Assembly: GCA_019419545.1 (NCBI GenBank)
Contig: DXZT01000031.1
Coordinates: forward strand, 1-64,000
Source of the DNA: Collinsella sp.
Lineage (GTDB): Bacteria > Actinomycetota > Coriobacteriia > Coriobacteriales > Coriobacteriaceae
Length of the DNA: 64,000 bases
Reading direction: 5' to 3'
How positions within the stretch are numbered: position 1 is the stretch's first letter; each line of letters opens with the position of its first letter. The notes under the pieces were generated by a model. That model did no database searches, was not told the DNA's origin, and was given only the letters and a program-made list of their open reading frames with translations. The position numbers were made by a program, and so were the translations under genes. Of the stretch, positions 44,101 to 51,517 are shown one piece after another.

Positions 44101-44961
44101 ATGTCTTTTGCCATCATAACCGACTCCACGTCGGACATCTCCCCCGCCCGCGCCCAAGAGCTCGGCATTTACGTGATTCCGCTGCATGTGATTATCGAGG
44201 GCGAGGACCTGCTCGACCAGGTGCAGATTACCGCCGAGGAGTACGTCGCCCGCATGGCCGGCTCCGAGCAGCTGCCGCACACCTCGCAGCCGAGCGCCGG
44301 CGAGTTCAAGGCACTCTTCGACCGCGTACGCGCCGACGGCCACGATAGCGCGATCTTTATCTCGCTATGCAGCGAGTGGTCCGCCTGCTATGCCAACGCA
44401 TGCCTGACGGCCGAAACCCACGAGCTCGACGTGCGCTGCATCGATTCGCGCACCGGCTCGGGCGCCGAGGGCCTGCTGGTGGAGTACGCGCTGGCCATGC
44501 GCGAGGACGGCCGCAGCCTGGACGAGACCGAGGCGCAGATCCGCGCGACCCTGCCCGACGCCCACCTGTTGCTGATTCCGCGCACGCTCGAGAACCTCGT
44601 TAAGAACGGCCGCGCGCCCAAGCTCGCCGGCCAGTTGACGCAGATGCTCAACATTCGCCTGGCCGTTTCGCCGGAGTGGAAATCGGGCGAGATCAAGGCC
44701 GTCAAAAAGGGCCGCGGCGCCAAGCGCATCGTTGCCAACACCATGACCGATTGCCTCGCATTTTTGGCCGAGCATCCGGGCTCCAGCGTGCGCGTACTCA
44801 CGACCGGCGCCGCTGAGGAGCAAAAGCTCGTCAGCCAAGCGCTCGCAGGCCGGGACTACGTGGACGCCGGCACCGGCCCCATCGGCTGCACCATCGCCAC
44901 CCATGTAGGCGTCGACGCCATCGCCATCAGCTACTGCCCTCGTTACCAGCCCATCCACTAG
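44101..44961 (+). CDS. DegV family fatty-acid-binding protein (2 of 3)
   Basis: 286 aa. The start FAIITDSTSDISP is the DegV motif, TSQPSAGEFKALFD and IFISLCSEWSACYANA cover the ligand loops, and GCTIATHVGVDAIAISY ends the protein. It likely presents bound fatty acid to a FakA-type kinase. GAAAGG lies about 8 bp before the ATG. The upstream region has nested TTCAAC/GTTGAA inverted elements (43989-44011) that could be an operator. Confidence 0.9.
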   Translation: MSFAIITDSTSDISPARAQELGIYVIPLHVIIEGEDLLDQVQITAEEYVARMAGSEQLPHTSQPSAGEFKALFDRVRADGHDSAIFISLCSEWSACYANACLTAETHELDVRCIDSRTGSGAEGLLVEYALAMREDGRSLDETEAQIRATLPDAHLLLIPRTLENLVKNGRAPKLAGQLTQMLNIRLAVSPEWKSGEIKAVKKGRGAKRIVANTMTDCLAFLAEHPGSSVRVLTTGAAEEQKLVSQALAGRDYVDAGTGPIGCTIATHVGVDAIAISYCPRYQPIH

Positions 44962-44974
44962 GGGCACCTTTACC

Positions 44975-45042
44975 ACTTGCGGTGGAATAGGAACTGTTTT
45001 TGGCTTATCAGCCGCAAATCAATCCCTATTCCACCGCAACTT
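44975..45042. repeat. Palindromic repeat F3, copy 2
   Basis: TTGCGGTGGAATAGG (from 44977) and the complementary CCTATTCCACCGCAA (to 45040) flank a 33-bp centre. It lies between the convergent DegV and toxin genes and could terminate both. Confidence 0.85.
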
Positions 45043-45054
45043 AGAAATCGGCGA

Positions 45055-45363
45055 TCAGCCCAGCGGACCCTGAAACAGTTCCTGATGAGTGCCCATTCTC
45101 ACCAGCCTAATCACTGGGTTAGTCTTATGGGGAAGATAAAGAACGACCACATCGACCAAGCCATCGGATAGGTGGAAATCGATGTGGCCGTTGTAGTTTC
45201 CGCCCGGGTTTGAGAGCTCGTGGGCGCCATACTCCGCCGGAAGTGACCCATGAGCCACAAGCTCTGCAACCGCCGCTTTAAACTCACTTTTTAGCTGCGG
45301 ATGCATGCGCATCGTTCGTTTGTAGTCCACCTTAAATTGAGCCTCGACTTTAATCTCGAACAT
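45055..45363 (-). CDS. RelE/YafQ family mRNA-interferase toxin
   Basis: 102 aa. The C-terminus (LYLPHKTNPVIRLVRMGTHQELF) matches the YafQ signature with the catalytic-type His near the end. The N-terminal FKVDYKRTMRMHP is the usual start helix. The toxin cleaves mRNA on the ribosome in related systems. Its ATG lies 2 bp after the antitoxin stop, so it is the second gene of a standard antitoxin-first operon. Confidence 0.9.
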   Translation of the reverse strand: MFEIKVEAQFKVDYKRTMRMHPQLKSEFKAAVAELVAHGSLPAEYGAHELSNPGGNYNGHIDFHLSDGLVDVVVLYLPHKTNPVIRLVRMGTHQELFQGPLG

Positions 45364-45365
45364 CG

Positions 45366-45665
45366 CTATTCCTCATCGAGGAATGACATAAGCTCATCAG
45401 CGTTATTGAATGACAGGCTATCGTCCGGCAAAATCCCCAGCTCATGAGCCTCGGCGATCACCATGGCGCGCCTCGTCACCTCGTTGGGCACCTCCGCCCT
45501 TCCTACAATCTCAAAAGGAATCTTTCGCTGATTTACCAGCTGCCGAACAGCAAGATTGAGATAGGAATTGAGGCTGAGGCCGACCGAATCCAAGAACTCA
45601 GTCGCCTGCTCCTTGAGCCCCTCTTCGATTCGAACCGTCGTAGGCTTAACTGTTGCTGTAGACAT
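45366..45665 (-). CDS. RelB/DinJ family antitoxin
   Basis: 99 aa. TTVRIEEGLKEQATEFLDSVGLSLNSYLNLAVRQLVNQRKIPFEI is a ribbon-helix-helix DNA-binding domain of the RelB/DinJ type. The acidic C-terminus (DELMSFLDEE) should bind and block the toxin. GGAGG lies 6 bp before the ATG. A 50-bp palindrome in front is the likely operator. Confidence 0.92.
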   Translation of the reverse strand: MSTATVKPTTVRIEEGLKEQATEFLDSVGLSLNSYLNLAVRQLVNQRKIPFEIVGRAEVPNEVTRRAMVIAEAHELGILPDDSLSFNNADELMSFLDEE

Positions 45666-45696
45666 TTGCGACCTCCTCGCCCTCGTCTTTTACACC

Positions 45697-45755
45697 AGTA
45701 TACCCAATACGCATGGCAATCTGATGTTAGATAACATCAGATTGCCATGCGTATT
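45697..45755 (-). promoter_or_regulatory. Toxin-antitoxin promoter and operator palindrome
   Basis: Two perfectly complementary 24-bp arms (45706-45729 and 45732-45755) are separated by GA. A TATACT -10-like box (minus strand, 45702-45697) abuts the palindrome, so antitoxin binding would block transcription. Confidence 0.85.
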
Positions 45756-45778
45756 CATGTCGCGTGGGCACGATTGAT

Positions 45779-46537
45779 CTACATCAGCCCGCTGAGCGCA
45801 ATGTCAACGGCCTCGTTGAGGTCGTCGGTAATGTGTACCAGATCCGGATCGAGCGGGCTAATCATACCGGTGCTCATCACCGGGCCGTTGAGCCAGTCGA
45901 ATAGGCCCTGCCAGTACTCGGTGCCCACCAGCACGAGCGGCATGCGCTTGACCTTGTGCGTCTGCACCAGCGTGAGAACCTCGAACATCTCGTCGAGCGT
46001 GCCAAAGCCGCCGGGAAATACGATGGCGCCCGAGCTGTACTTAACGAACATGGTTTTGCGCACAAAGAAGTAGCGGAAGTCCATGCCGAGGTTCACGTAT
46101 TTATTGAGCCCCTGCTCGTGCGGCAATTCAATGCCTAGGCCAACTGACTTGCCGTTGACACTCGCCGCTCCCCTGTTGGCCGCTTCCATGATGCCGGGGC
46201 CGCCACCGGTGATGACCGCCACGCCACGTTGCGCGATCTTGCGCCCGACGGTACGCGCCGCCTTGTAGAGCGGATCGGTCTTGGGCGTGCGGGCGCTACC
46301 GAAGATGGTCACCGCAGGTCCAAGCTCGGCAAGCGCGCCAAAACCATCGACAAACTCTGCCTGAATTCGCAGCACGCGCCACGGGTCGGCATGCAGCCAG
46401 TCGGTCGAGTCCTCGGGCGCCAGCAGGTTGGCGTAGGTGTTGTCCTTAGGAATCATGGGGCCGCGCATGACCACGGGGCCGCGGCGGTACGTCTCGTCGT
46501 AGACAGGCTCGCCCTCGACGTTCTCATTCTTAATCAT
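45779..46537 (-). CDS. LOG family protein (TIGR00730-type)
   Basis: 252 aa. TIFGSARTP, VITGGGPGIMEAANRGA and FPGGFGTLDEMFE (the PGGxGT motif with catalytic Glu) define the Lonely-Guy family. Plant and some bacterial members release cytokinin bases from nucleotides, and most bacterial members act on AMP-like substrates or are unstudied. AGGAG lies 5 bp before the ATG at 46537. It begins right after a terminator that ends the tgt transcript, so its promoter is not obvious. Confidence 0.88.
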   Translation of the reverse strand: MIKNENVEGEPVYDETYRRGPVVMRGPMIPKDNTYANLLAPEDSTDWLHADPWRVLRIQAEFVDGFGALAELGPAVTIFGSARTPKTDPLYKAARTVGRKIAQRGVAVITGGGPGIMEAANRGAASVNGKSVGLGIELPHEQGLNKYVNLGMDFRYFFVRKTMFVKYSSGAIVFPGGFGTLDEMFEVLTLVQTHKVKRMPLVLVGTEYWQGLFDWLNGPVMSTGMISPLDPDLVHITDDLNEAVDIALSGLM

Positions 46538-46551
46538 GGGTACTCCTATCG

Positions 46552-46601
46552 AGAAAAAGAAAAACGGGCGGGGTCGACGCTGTGCGCCAAACACCCGCCC
46601 G
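46552..46601 (-). terminator. Terminator between tgt and the LOG gene
   Basis: On the minus strand CGGGCGGG (46601-46594) pairs with CCCGCCCG (46572-46565) across a 21-nt loop, followed by TTTTTCTTTTTCTC. It lies only 15 bp upstream of the LOG start codon. Confidence 0.88.
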
Positions 46602-46750
46602 AACATCAACTATTCGGTATGGTACCCACGATGCATCAAGTGCTTGCAAGCTATCGGTCATCGGTCGCGCAAGCGGTGTTAGCAAACGTGATGACCGGCC
46701 GGCGCTCGCCCCTTGCCGTTGCCCGCGCTCTGCAAGCGCCCGTGCTGCTC

Positions 46751-47890
46751 TTAGTAATCCACCGCCGCAGGGCTGTTCATCCAGTCGCTCACGAACGCGC
46801 CGTAGCGGCCCTCGATAATGGCCTGGCGGGCCCGCTGCATAAGGTTGAGCAGGTAGTAGATGTTGTGCATCGAAAGCAGAATGCCGCCGAGCATCTCCTT
46901 CTGCGTGACCATGTGACGGATGAGCGCACGGCTGTAACCGCCCGTGCACACCGGGCAGGTGCAGGTGGGATCGATGGGACCGTCGTCGTGCGCAAAGCGA
47001 GCGTTGCGGAAGTTGAGGCGACCCTCGCTGGAGAATGCCGTGCCCATACGGCCGGTGCGCGTCGGCAGCACGCAGTCAAACATGTCGATGCCCACGCCAA
47101 CGCCGCGCACGAGCGTGGTCGGGTTGCCGACACCCATCAGGTAGCGCGGCTTATGCTTGGGCATGTACTCGCTCACGAGCGGCGCCAGGGTCTCGAACAT
47201 GGTCTCGTGATCCTCGCCCACCGAATAGCCACCGATACCATAGCCCGGGAAGTCGCCGCACTCCTCCAGATGGCGCAGCGAACGCAGGCGCAGATCCAGG
47301 TGCATGCCGCCCTGAACGATGCCAAAGAGCGCCTGGTCATCGCGGGTATGCGCCTTATAGCAGCGCTCGGCCCACATGCTCGACAGCTCAACGGCGCGCT
47401 CAACGTAGGCGCGCGTGGCGGGATAGCCCGGGCACTGGTCGAGCTGCATGCAGATATCGGAGCCGAGTCTCATGGCGATTTCCATGTTGTCCTCGGGCGT
47501 CCAAAACACGTGGCGGCCGTCGTAATCGTTGACGATAAAGCGCACGCCCTCATCGGTGAGCTTGACGGCATCGTTGTGGCTGAAGACCTGGAAACCGCCC
47601 GAGTCGGTGAGGATGGGGCCGTGCCAGTTCATGAACTTGTGCAGGCCGCCCAGCTCGGCGATGGTATCCTCGCCGGGACGCATGGACAGATGATAGGTAT
47701 TGGCGAGCACGATCTGGGCGCCGAGCTTCTTGACAGTCTCGGTAGGAATGCCCTTGACGTTTGCCTTGGTGCCCACGGGCATAAAGATCGGCGTCTCGAT
47801 GTCGCCGTGCGGGGTGTGCAGTACGCCGGCGCGCGCGTGCGTCGTCGGATCCTCGGCAATCAGGTCGAATTTAAAAAGGTTCTGGTCCAT
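46751..47890 (-). CDS. tgt: tRNA-guanine transglycosylase
   Basis: 379 aa. It exchanges guanine-34 for preQ1 (or queuine) in tRNAs with GUN anticodons. FMPVGTKANVKG, LANTYHLSMRPGED, ILTDSGGFQVFS (catalytic Asp nearby) and FGIVQGGMHLDLR are conserved. The zinc site CTCPVCTGGYSRAL...H is intact near residues 312-330. FDCVLPTRTGRMG holds the second catalytic Asp. It belongs with queA and queH at 51.5-53.4 kb in late queuosine synthesis or salvage. Confidence 0.97.
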   Translation of the reverse strand: MDQNLFKFDLIAEDPTTHARAGVLHTPHGDIETPIFMPVGTKANVKGIPTETVKKLGAQIVLANTYHLSMRPGEDTIAELGGLHKFMNWHGPILTDSGGFQVFSHNDAVKLTDEGVRFIVNDYDGRHVFWTPEDNMEIAMRLGSDICMQLDQCPGYPATRAYVERAVELSSMWAERCYKAHTRDDQALFGIVQGGMHLDLRLRSLRHLEECGDFPGYGIGGYSVGEDHETMFETLAPLVSEYMPKHKPRYLMGVGNPTTLVRGVGVGIDMFDCVLPTRTGRMGTAFSSEGRLNFRNARFAHDDGPIDPTCTCPVCTGGYSRALIRHMVTQKEMLGGILLSMHNIYYLLNLMQRARQAIIEGRYGAFVSDWMNSPAAVDY

Positions 47891-48032
47891 AAACTGGAAC
47901 TCCTTGGTTGCGGTTCATACGCAAACCATTATACGGGCAACCCGCAAGAAGCACCGACTCGACAGAAACTGGTGCGAGAAGGATACGGCAGGGACACGGC
48001 AAATGAGCGTGGATTTTTGGACGCTTACCGGA

Positions 48033-48159
48033 TGAGCGTGGATAATCTCCCACTTTTGCCCAAAGCACAGCCCAAAAACGGGAGATTATCCACTTTCATT
48101 CTGCGGGCACTCATTTAAGTACGTCCCCGATGAGTGGAGCTATTTACCAGCCACGGCAA
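48033..48159. repeat. Composite element copy 1, palindromic 5' part (family F4)
   Basis: GTGGATAATCTCCC (48038-48051) pairs perfectly with GGGAGATTATCCAC (48080-48093). A second short hairpin, ACTCAT/ATGAGT, lies at 48109-48135. Both also occur in copy 2. The preceding 47891-48032 shows only the tgt leader. Confidence 0.85.
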
Positions 48160-48321
48160 CGCCGATATTTTGGCAACGTCAGCGAGCGGGTCGCATTTGA
48201 GACAGGGTGCCGTGAAATGAAAGGGCGCTGACCTTCTGGTCGCGCCTTTGAAATTGAACGGCAGATTGTCCAAATGCGGCCCGCGCAGCGTCGGCCGGTC
48301 CGCCGTTCGGTAGAACGGCGG
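48160..48321. ncRNA. Composite element copy 1, structured core
   Basis: Predicted helices: P1 48186-48204 with 48267-48284 (18 bp, one bulge), P2 TGCCGT/ACGGCA (48208-48213 with 48258-48263), P3 48224-48246 with a TTCT loop and a bulged T. A terminal hairpin CCGCCGTTC/GAACGGCGG (48300-48321) abuts the SDR stop codon. Copy 2 keeps the same helices with different bases. The strand of transcription is unknown. Confidence 0.65.
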
Positions 48322-48326
48322 AACCC

Positions 48327-49127
48327 CTAAGGACGCTGGCCCATGCCACCCTCGAGGGTGACGGTCTCGCCGTTCATATACTTAAAGTCGGGACCGCAGA
48401 GCTGAACGACAACGCGGCCGATTTCCTTCTCGACGTCGCCGTAGTGACCCGCCGGCGGCATGTGGACGTTGGCCTTGAACGCCTCGGGATAGGCATCTTG
48501 GAAGTTCTCGAGCGCGGCGGTCCAAGCAAGCGGGCAAACGATATTGACGTTGATGCCGTCCTTGCCCCACTCGTTGGCGGCAACGCGAGTCAGACCACGG
48601 ATGCCCTCCTTGGCGGCGGCATAGCTGCACTGACCATAGTTGCCAAACAGGCCGGCGCCCGAGGCAAAGTTGACCACGGAGCCCTTGGTTTCCTTCAGGT
48701 GCGGATAGGCCTTCTGCATGTACAGGTAGGTGGCATACAGACCGGAGTAAATGGCGAGGTTGAACTGGTCCATGGTGTGATCGGCGATCGTCACGCCCGA
48801 AGCGCTGGCCTGAGCATTGTTGACGACGGCGTCGATGCGGCCGAACTCCTCAATGGCCTTGTCGATGACGTTCTGGACGACGGCCTCGTTGTCCTGACCA
48901 GCCGAGACATCGGCCTGAACAGGCAGAACCTTGACGCCGTACTCGGCCTCGAGGGATTCCTTGGCAGCCTCGAGCTTGGCAACGTTGCGGCCGGTAATGA
49001 CGAGGTTTGCGCCCTCCTTGGCAAAAGCGATATCGATACCGTAGCCGATGGAGCCAGCGGAGCCGTCCTTGAGCGTGGCCTTGCCGCCGCCGGTGACGAT
49101 CACGGTCTTACCAGTGAAAAGTCCCAT
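48327..49127 (-). CDS. Short-chain dehydrogenase/reductase (SDR)
   Basis: 266 aa NAD(P)-dependent oxidoreductase. The cofactor loop is unusually extended (TGGGKATLKDGSAGSIGYG), with a ten-residue insertion inside the normal TGxxxGxG. NNAQ replaces the usual NNAG. The catalytic Ser and YxxxK are present in FASGAG and CSYAAAK. The C-terminal NGETVTLEGGMG is family-typical. The substrate is unknown; hydroxysteroid or acyl dehydrogenase roles are possible in gut Coriobacteria but are not shown by sequence. AAAGGAC precedes the ATG at 49127. Confidence 0.88.
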   Translation of the reverse strand: MGLFTGKTVIVTGGGKATLKDGSAGSIGYGIDIAFAKEGANLVITGRNVAKLEAAKESLEAEYGVKVLPVQADVSAGQDNEAVVQNVIDKAIEEFGRIDAVVNNAQASASGVTIADHTMDQFNLAIYSGLYATYLYMQKAYPHLKETKGSVVNFASGAGLFGNYGQCSYAAAKEGIRGLTRVAANEWGKDGINVNIVCPLAWTAALENFQDAYPEAFKANVHMPPAGHYGDVEKEIGRVVVQLCGPDFKYMNGETVTLEGGMGQRP

Positions 49128-49415
49128 ATAAAGTCCTTTCAAATCGCGACGGGCCTGCCCGTCGACTGCGCGCATCCAACTTCACGCGCCAAAAGCTGAA
49201 ATGCAACTTTAGCGGGTTCAAGTGAAAAATAAAGCCCATGGCAGGCGAACGGCGCAACGTCTTTCGGCGAAGGGAATGTCAAGTACAAACTGGATAAAGT
49301 GGCCGAGTTTTTGCTATCGACGCGAGCCATCGAACACGTTTTGAAACTTTGCTGCAGCGCGCGGGATGTCGGCGCGAGACTTTATCATAGGGTGACAAAC
49401 AACGATGAGGAGCAC

Positions 49416-51185
49416 ATGCCTATGACAGACGAGCTGGACCCCCAGACTCAACAGCATATTGATGATTCCGCAGACGTCACTGCAGATGCCGACGCTGTGA
49501 CCTGCGATGATATTGACCTCGACGGCCCATTCTTGGACGAAAGCGCTACGGCGGAAACCCCTGGCGCCGAAGATGCAGACGAGCAAAACGACGATGCGCC
49601 CGCTCAGGACGACCGCCCCGTACAGGATGCTGCTCCGCAAGCTGCGGGCCCTATCGAGGTTTCTTCGGAAGAAGAGCTCGACGCTGTCATGGACTCCATG
49701 ATGGATGCCGTCAAAGCGATGAAAGACGCCGTGGCCGACGCTGACGTTGACGCCGAGGAAGAGGAGGCCGCCGAGGCAGCCTCGACCTTCGTACCCGGCG
49801 AGACTCCGGTTGCCGACCAGGGCAGCACCATGCCCTCGTTTCTGCAGCTCGAGCATCCCACGATTGGCACCGATGCGGTCGACCCGCACGCAGCAGGCTT
49901 TTCTGTGATCGAAGGCGGTACCGGCAATATCGCCGTGCCGCAGACTGCCGATGCGGACGCTGCCGACACCGCTCGCCCGACCGCCCCGCACTCCTCCGCC
50001 GCGAGCCGCGATCTGGGGACCGCTGTCTCGAACACTGCGAACGCCGTGGGCACCTTTATCGCCCAGGGTGCCTCGGCCATGCGCGAGATGAACGCCGCGA
50101 AAAAGGCACTTGCCGATGCCCGCGCCCACCTGGCCGAACTTGAGCAGCGCATTGCCGATCAGGCCGAGGAACTCGAGACGCGCCAGGATATCGCAGGCCG
50201 CTACGACCAGATCGTCGCCGACCAGCGCCAGGCGATTGCCACGGCCCAAAAGACTGCAGCGGCCGCCGAGATTGACCGTGATACCCACGCCGCCAAAGCG
50301 ACAGAGCTCAAGGGTCAGCTCGAACAAATGAAGACAGAGGATGACGCGACTGAGCTCCGTCTGAAGGCCGCGCTCGACGCCGTGGAGGCCCGCGAGGCGA
50401 GCTCGCGCGAGACCGGCAACCGCCTCGTTCGACGTCTTGAGGATTCCAAGCGCATCCGCGACAAGGTGAAGGCCGAGCGAGACGCCGGCATTGCCGCCGC
50501 ACAACAAACCGTCGACGCCACGCGCGCCCAGCTCGAGACGCTGCGTCATGAGTATGCCGAGCTGCAACGCAATCCCTCGGCAAATCCCGCCAACTATACG
50601 GTGCGCACCAGCGAGCTCTCGATGCAGATTTCCGACACGGCAGATGCCCTGCGTAAAGCCGAAGAAGAAGTCCCGCGCATCACCGCCGACCTTGAGCACT
50701 CGCTTGCCGCAGCCGAGCAGGCCGTCGAGCAGGCTCAAGCCCCTATCGCCGACGCAAAACGCGCGCACCAAGCCGTGACGACCGAAGCCGATGCCGCGCG
50801 CGACGCGCTGCAGACGGCAAAGACCGCCGCCGCGACTCGTCAGCGCGAACTGCGCGAGAAGATCGCCGCGGAGGACAAGGCACGCCGCGAGCAGGAGCAG
50901 ACCATCGCCAACGCCCAAGCAGATGCCGCACATGCACAGTCGATCATCGAACAGGCGACCGAGGTGCACGACCACCCAGAAATCACTGAGTCGCTTGCAG
51001 GATCCTTGGCCCGAGACAAAGCCGAACACGCCGAGACCGAGCAAGAAGTCGACCAGCTCGAGGCCGCCGAAGACGACGTACGAGAGCGCACCCGCGACTC
51101 ACGCGTCAAATTCACCGGAGCCATCGCCTGCATCATCGCCGCAATCCTGGTGATCATCCTAGTCTGGCTGTTCGCAAGCAAGTAG
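49416..51185 (+). CDS. Large acidic coiled-coil protein with C-terminal membrane anchor
   Basis: 589 aa, no recognised family. Residues 1-180 are acidic and Ala/Asp/Glu-rich with low complexity. Residues about 195-550 are almost continuous Ala-rich heptad-like helix (AKKALADARAHLAELEQRI, EKIAAEDKARREQEQTIANA), expected to form a long coiled coil. A single hydrophobic helix (AIACIIAAILVIILVWLFA, about 568-587) ends the protein, indicating a tail anchor with the coiled coil in the cytoplasm. GAGGAG precedes the ATG at 49416, and a second in-frame ATG two codons later is possible. A structural or scaffold role is a guess. Confidence 0.75.
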   Translation: MPMTDELDPQTQQHIDDSADVTADADAVTCDDIDLDGPFLDESATAETPGAEDADEQNDDAPAQDDRPVQDAAPQAAGPIEVSSEEELDAVMDSMMDAVKAMKDAVADADVDAEEEEAAEAASTFVPGETPVADQGSTMPSFLQLEHPTIGTDAVDPHAAGFSVIEGGTGNIAVPQTADADAADTARPTAPHSSAASRDLGTAVSNTANAVGTFIAQGASAMREMNAAKKALADARAHLAELEQRIADQAEELETRQDIAGRYDQIVADQRQAIATAQKTAAAAEIDRDTHAAKATELKGQLEQMKTEDDATELRLKAALDAVEAREASSRETGNRLVRRLEDSKRIRDKVKAERDAGIAAAQQTVDATRAQLETLRHEYAELQRNPSANPANYTVRTSELSMQISDTADALRKAEEEVPRITADLEHSLAAAEQAVEQAQAPIADAKRAHQAVTTEADAARDALQTAKTAAATRQRELREKIAAEDKARREQEQTIANAQADAAHAQSIIEQATEVHDHPEITESLAGSLARDKAEHAETEQEVDQLEAAEDDVRERTRDSRVKFTGAIACIIAAILVIILVWLFASK

Positions 51186-51188
51186 TCA

Positions 51189-51232
51189 TTGGGGACGTTC
51201 TTAAACGACTAGTCAAACAAGAACGTCCCCAA
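51189..51232 (+). terminator. Hairpin after the coiled-coil gene
   Basis: TTGGGGACGTTCTT (51189-51202) pairs perfectly with AAGAACGTCCCCAA (51219-51232). There is no clear T-tract. The GGGGACGTTC phrase is shared with other intergenic repeats here. Confidence 0.7.
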
Positions 51233-51248
51233 CGACAAGCCCAATGAC

Positions 51249-51354
51249 GAGAGTGGATAATCTCCCACTTTGAGCCCCCAAGCAGGCCAAAAACGGGAGA
51301 TTATCCACTCTCATTCTGCAGGCACTCATTTAAGTACGTCCCCAATGAGTACCT
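51249..51354. repeat. Composite element copy 2, palindromic 5' part (family F4)
   Basis: GAGAGTGGATAATCTCCC (51249-51266) pairs perfectly with its complement at 51295-51312. The ACTCAT/ATGAGT hairpin follows at 51324-51350. The sequence is nearly identical to copy 1 in the arms and the CATTTAAGTACGTCCCC segment, but differs in the loop. Confidence 0.88.
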
Positions 51355-51517
51355 GCCGATGCTTTGGCAAAGTCAGCGAAAACGCCCCTAAGCGAGCAAG
51401 GTGACGTGAAAGAGGAGGGCATTGACCTTCTGGTCATGCCCGACGATTGAACGTCAGATTGCCGCTTAGGGTGGTTTGCAGCGTCGGCCGGTTACGGCGT
51501 TTGCAAAACGCCGTAAC
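51355..51517. ncRNA. Composite element copy 2, structured core
   Basis: P1 51380-51394 with 51463-51477 (two mismatches), P2 TGACGT/ACGTCA (51402-51407 with 51451-51456), P3 GGGCAT-T-GACC with GGTC-ATGCCC around TTCT (51417-51441). A terminal hairpin GTTACGGCGTTT/AAACGCCGTAAC (51491-51517) abuts the queA stop. Unpaired bases such as GTGAAA, ATTGA and the TTCT loop match copy 1, while helix bases differ in a compensatory way. Confidence 0.65.

Noticed and set aside
46229..48118. A 629-codon open frame opposite tgt and the LOG gene
   Set aside because: It runs across two gene boundaries and a terminator, with an unnatural composition.
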